Source: Bacillota bacterium
GTDB lineage: Bacteria > Bacillota > Clostridia > DSM-8532
Assembly (NCBI GenBank): GCA_023459915.1
Contig: JAEWSN010000083.1
Coordinates: 1-5,630 of the forward strand
Direction: 5' to 3'
Length of the DNA: 5,630 bases
In this document: in pieces, positions 5,557 to 5,630 of the stretch
Numbering within the stretch: the stretch's first letter is position 1
How the letters are laid out: each line of letters begins with the position of its first letter
The notes under the pieces: generated by a model
What the model was told of the DNA's origin: nothing
Seen by the model: the letters and a program-made list of their open reading frames with translations, nothing else
The model's database searches: none
Made by a program: the position numbers and the translations under genes

Positions 5557-5630
5557 CGGGGTGTAGCTCAGTTCTGGCTAGAGTGCTTGCTTGGGGTGCA
5601 AGAGGTCGCACGTTCGAGTCGTGTCACTCC
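5557..5630 (+). tRNA. tRNA-Pro (anticodon GGG), cut by the window end
   Basis: The full cloverleaf can be drawn. Acceptor strand CGGGGTG (5557-5563) pairs with CACTCC (5625-5630) plus the G expected just beyond the window. The D stem is GCTC/GAGT, the anticodon stem CTTGC (5586-5590) with GCAAG (5598-5602), and the 7-base loop TTGGGGT places GGG at 5593-5595. The T arm is GCACG-TTCGAGT-CGTGT. Anticodon GGG reads CCC and CCU proline codons, and the C1-G72 pair expected in bacterial tRNA-Pro is consistent with C at 5557. The last acceptor base, the discriminator and any encoded CCA lie outside the window. Confidence 0.95.

Overview
The window is GC-rich and reads as bacterial chromosome. Nearly all genes lie on the minus strand. 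Family resemblance and layout (a separate trpG, trp order E-G-D-C, MscL, a receiver-only regulator) suggest a Gram-negative bacterium, perhaps Desulfobacterota or a relative. That assignment is an impression from the proteins and cannot be proved from the sequence alone.

Minus strand, in transcription order from right to left: (1) a receiver-only (CheY-like) response regulator at 4955-5356; (2) the large-conductance mechanosensitive channel gene mscL at 4461-4895; (3) a non-coding stretch at 3992-4460 with two hairpins after mscL, a strong sigma70-type promoter (TTGACA-17-TATCAT), a palindrome over the predicted start of transcription, a leader of about 260 nt with a candidate Trp-containing leader peptide, and a near-perfect intrinsic terminator about 85 bp before the next gene; (4) the tryptophan operon trpE, trpG, trpD and trpC, running to the left edge. 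trpE/trpG and trpD/trpC overlap by ATGA, and trpG/trpD are 29 bp apart. Together they convert chorismate and glutamine to indole-3-glycerol phosphate, apart from the trpF step. trpF, trpB and trpA are not visible and may lie beyond the left edge.

On the plus strand the only gene is a tRNA-Pro(GGG) at the right edge. It has a clear promoter and is cut off by the window end just before the last acceptor base.

The most notable signals are: two copies of a palindromic GGGGTC(T/A)GACCCC repeat, one right after the trpC stop codon and one inside the 3' end of trpE, where it is translated in frame and seems to give TrpE an extra C-terminal tail; and the trp leader, which is organised like a transcription attenuator although the antiterminator partner is not obvious. 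I found no mobile-element gene, CRISPR array or clearly novel multi-gene system.
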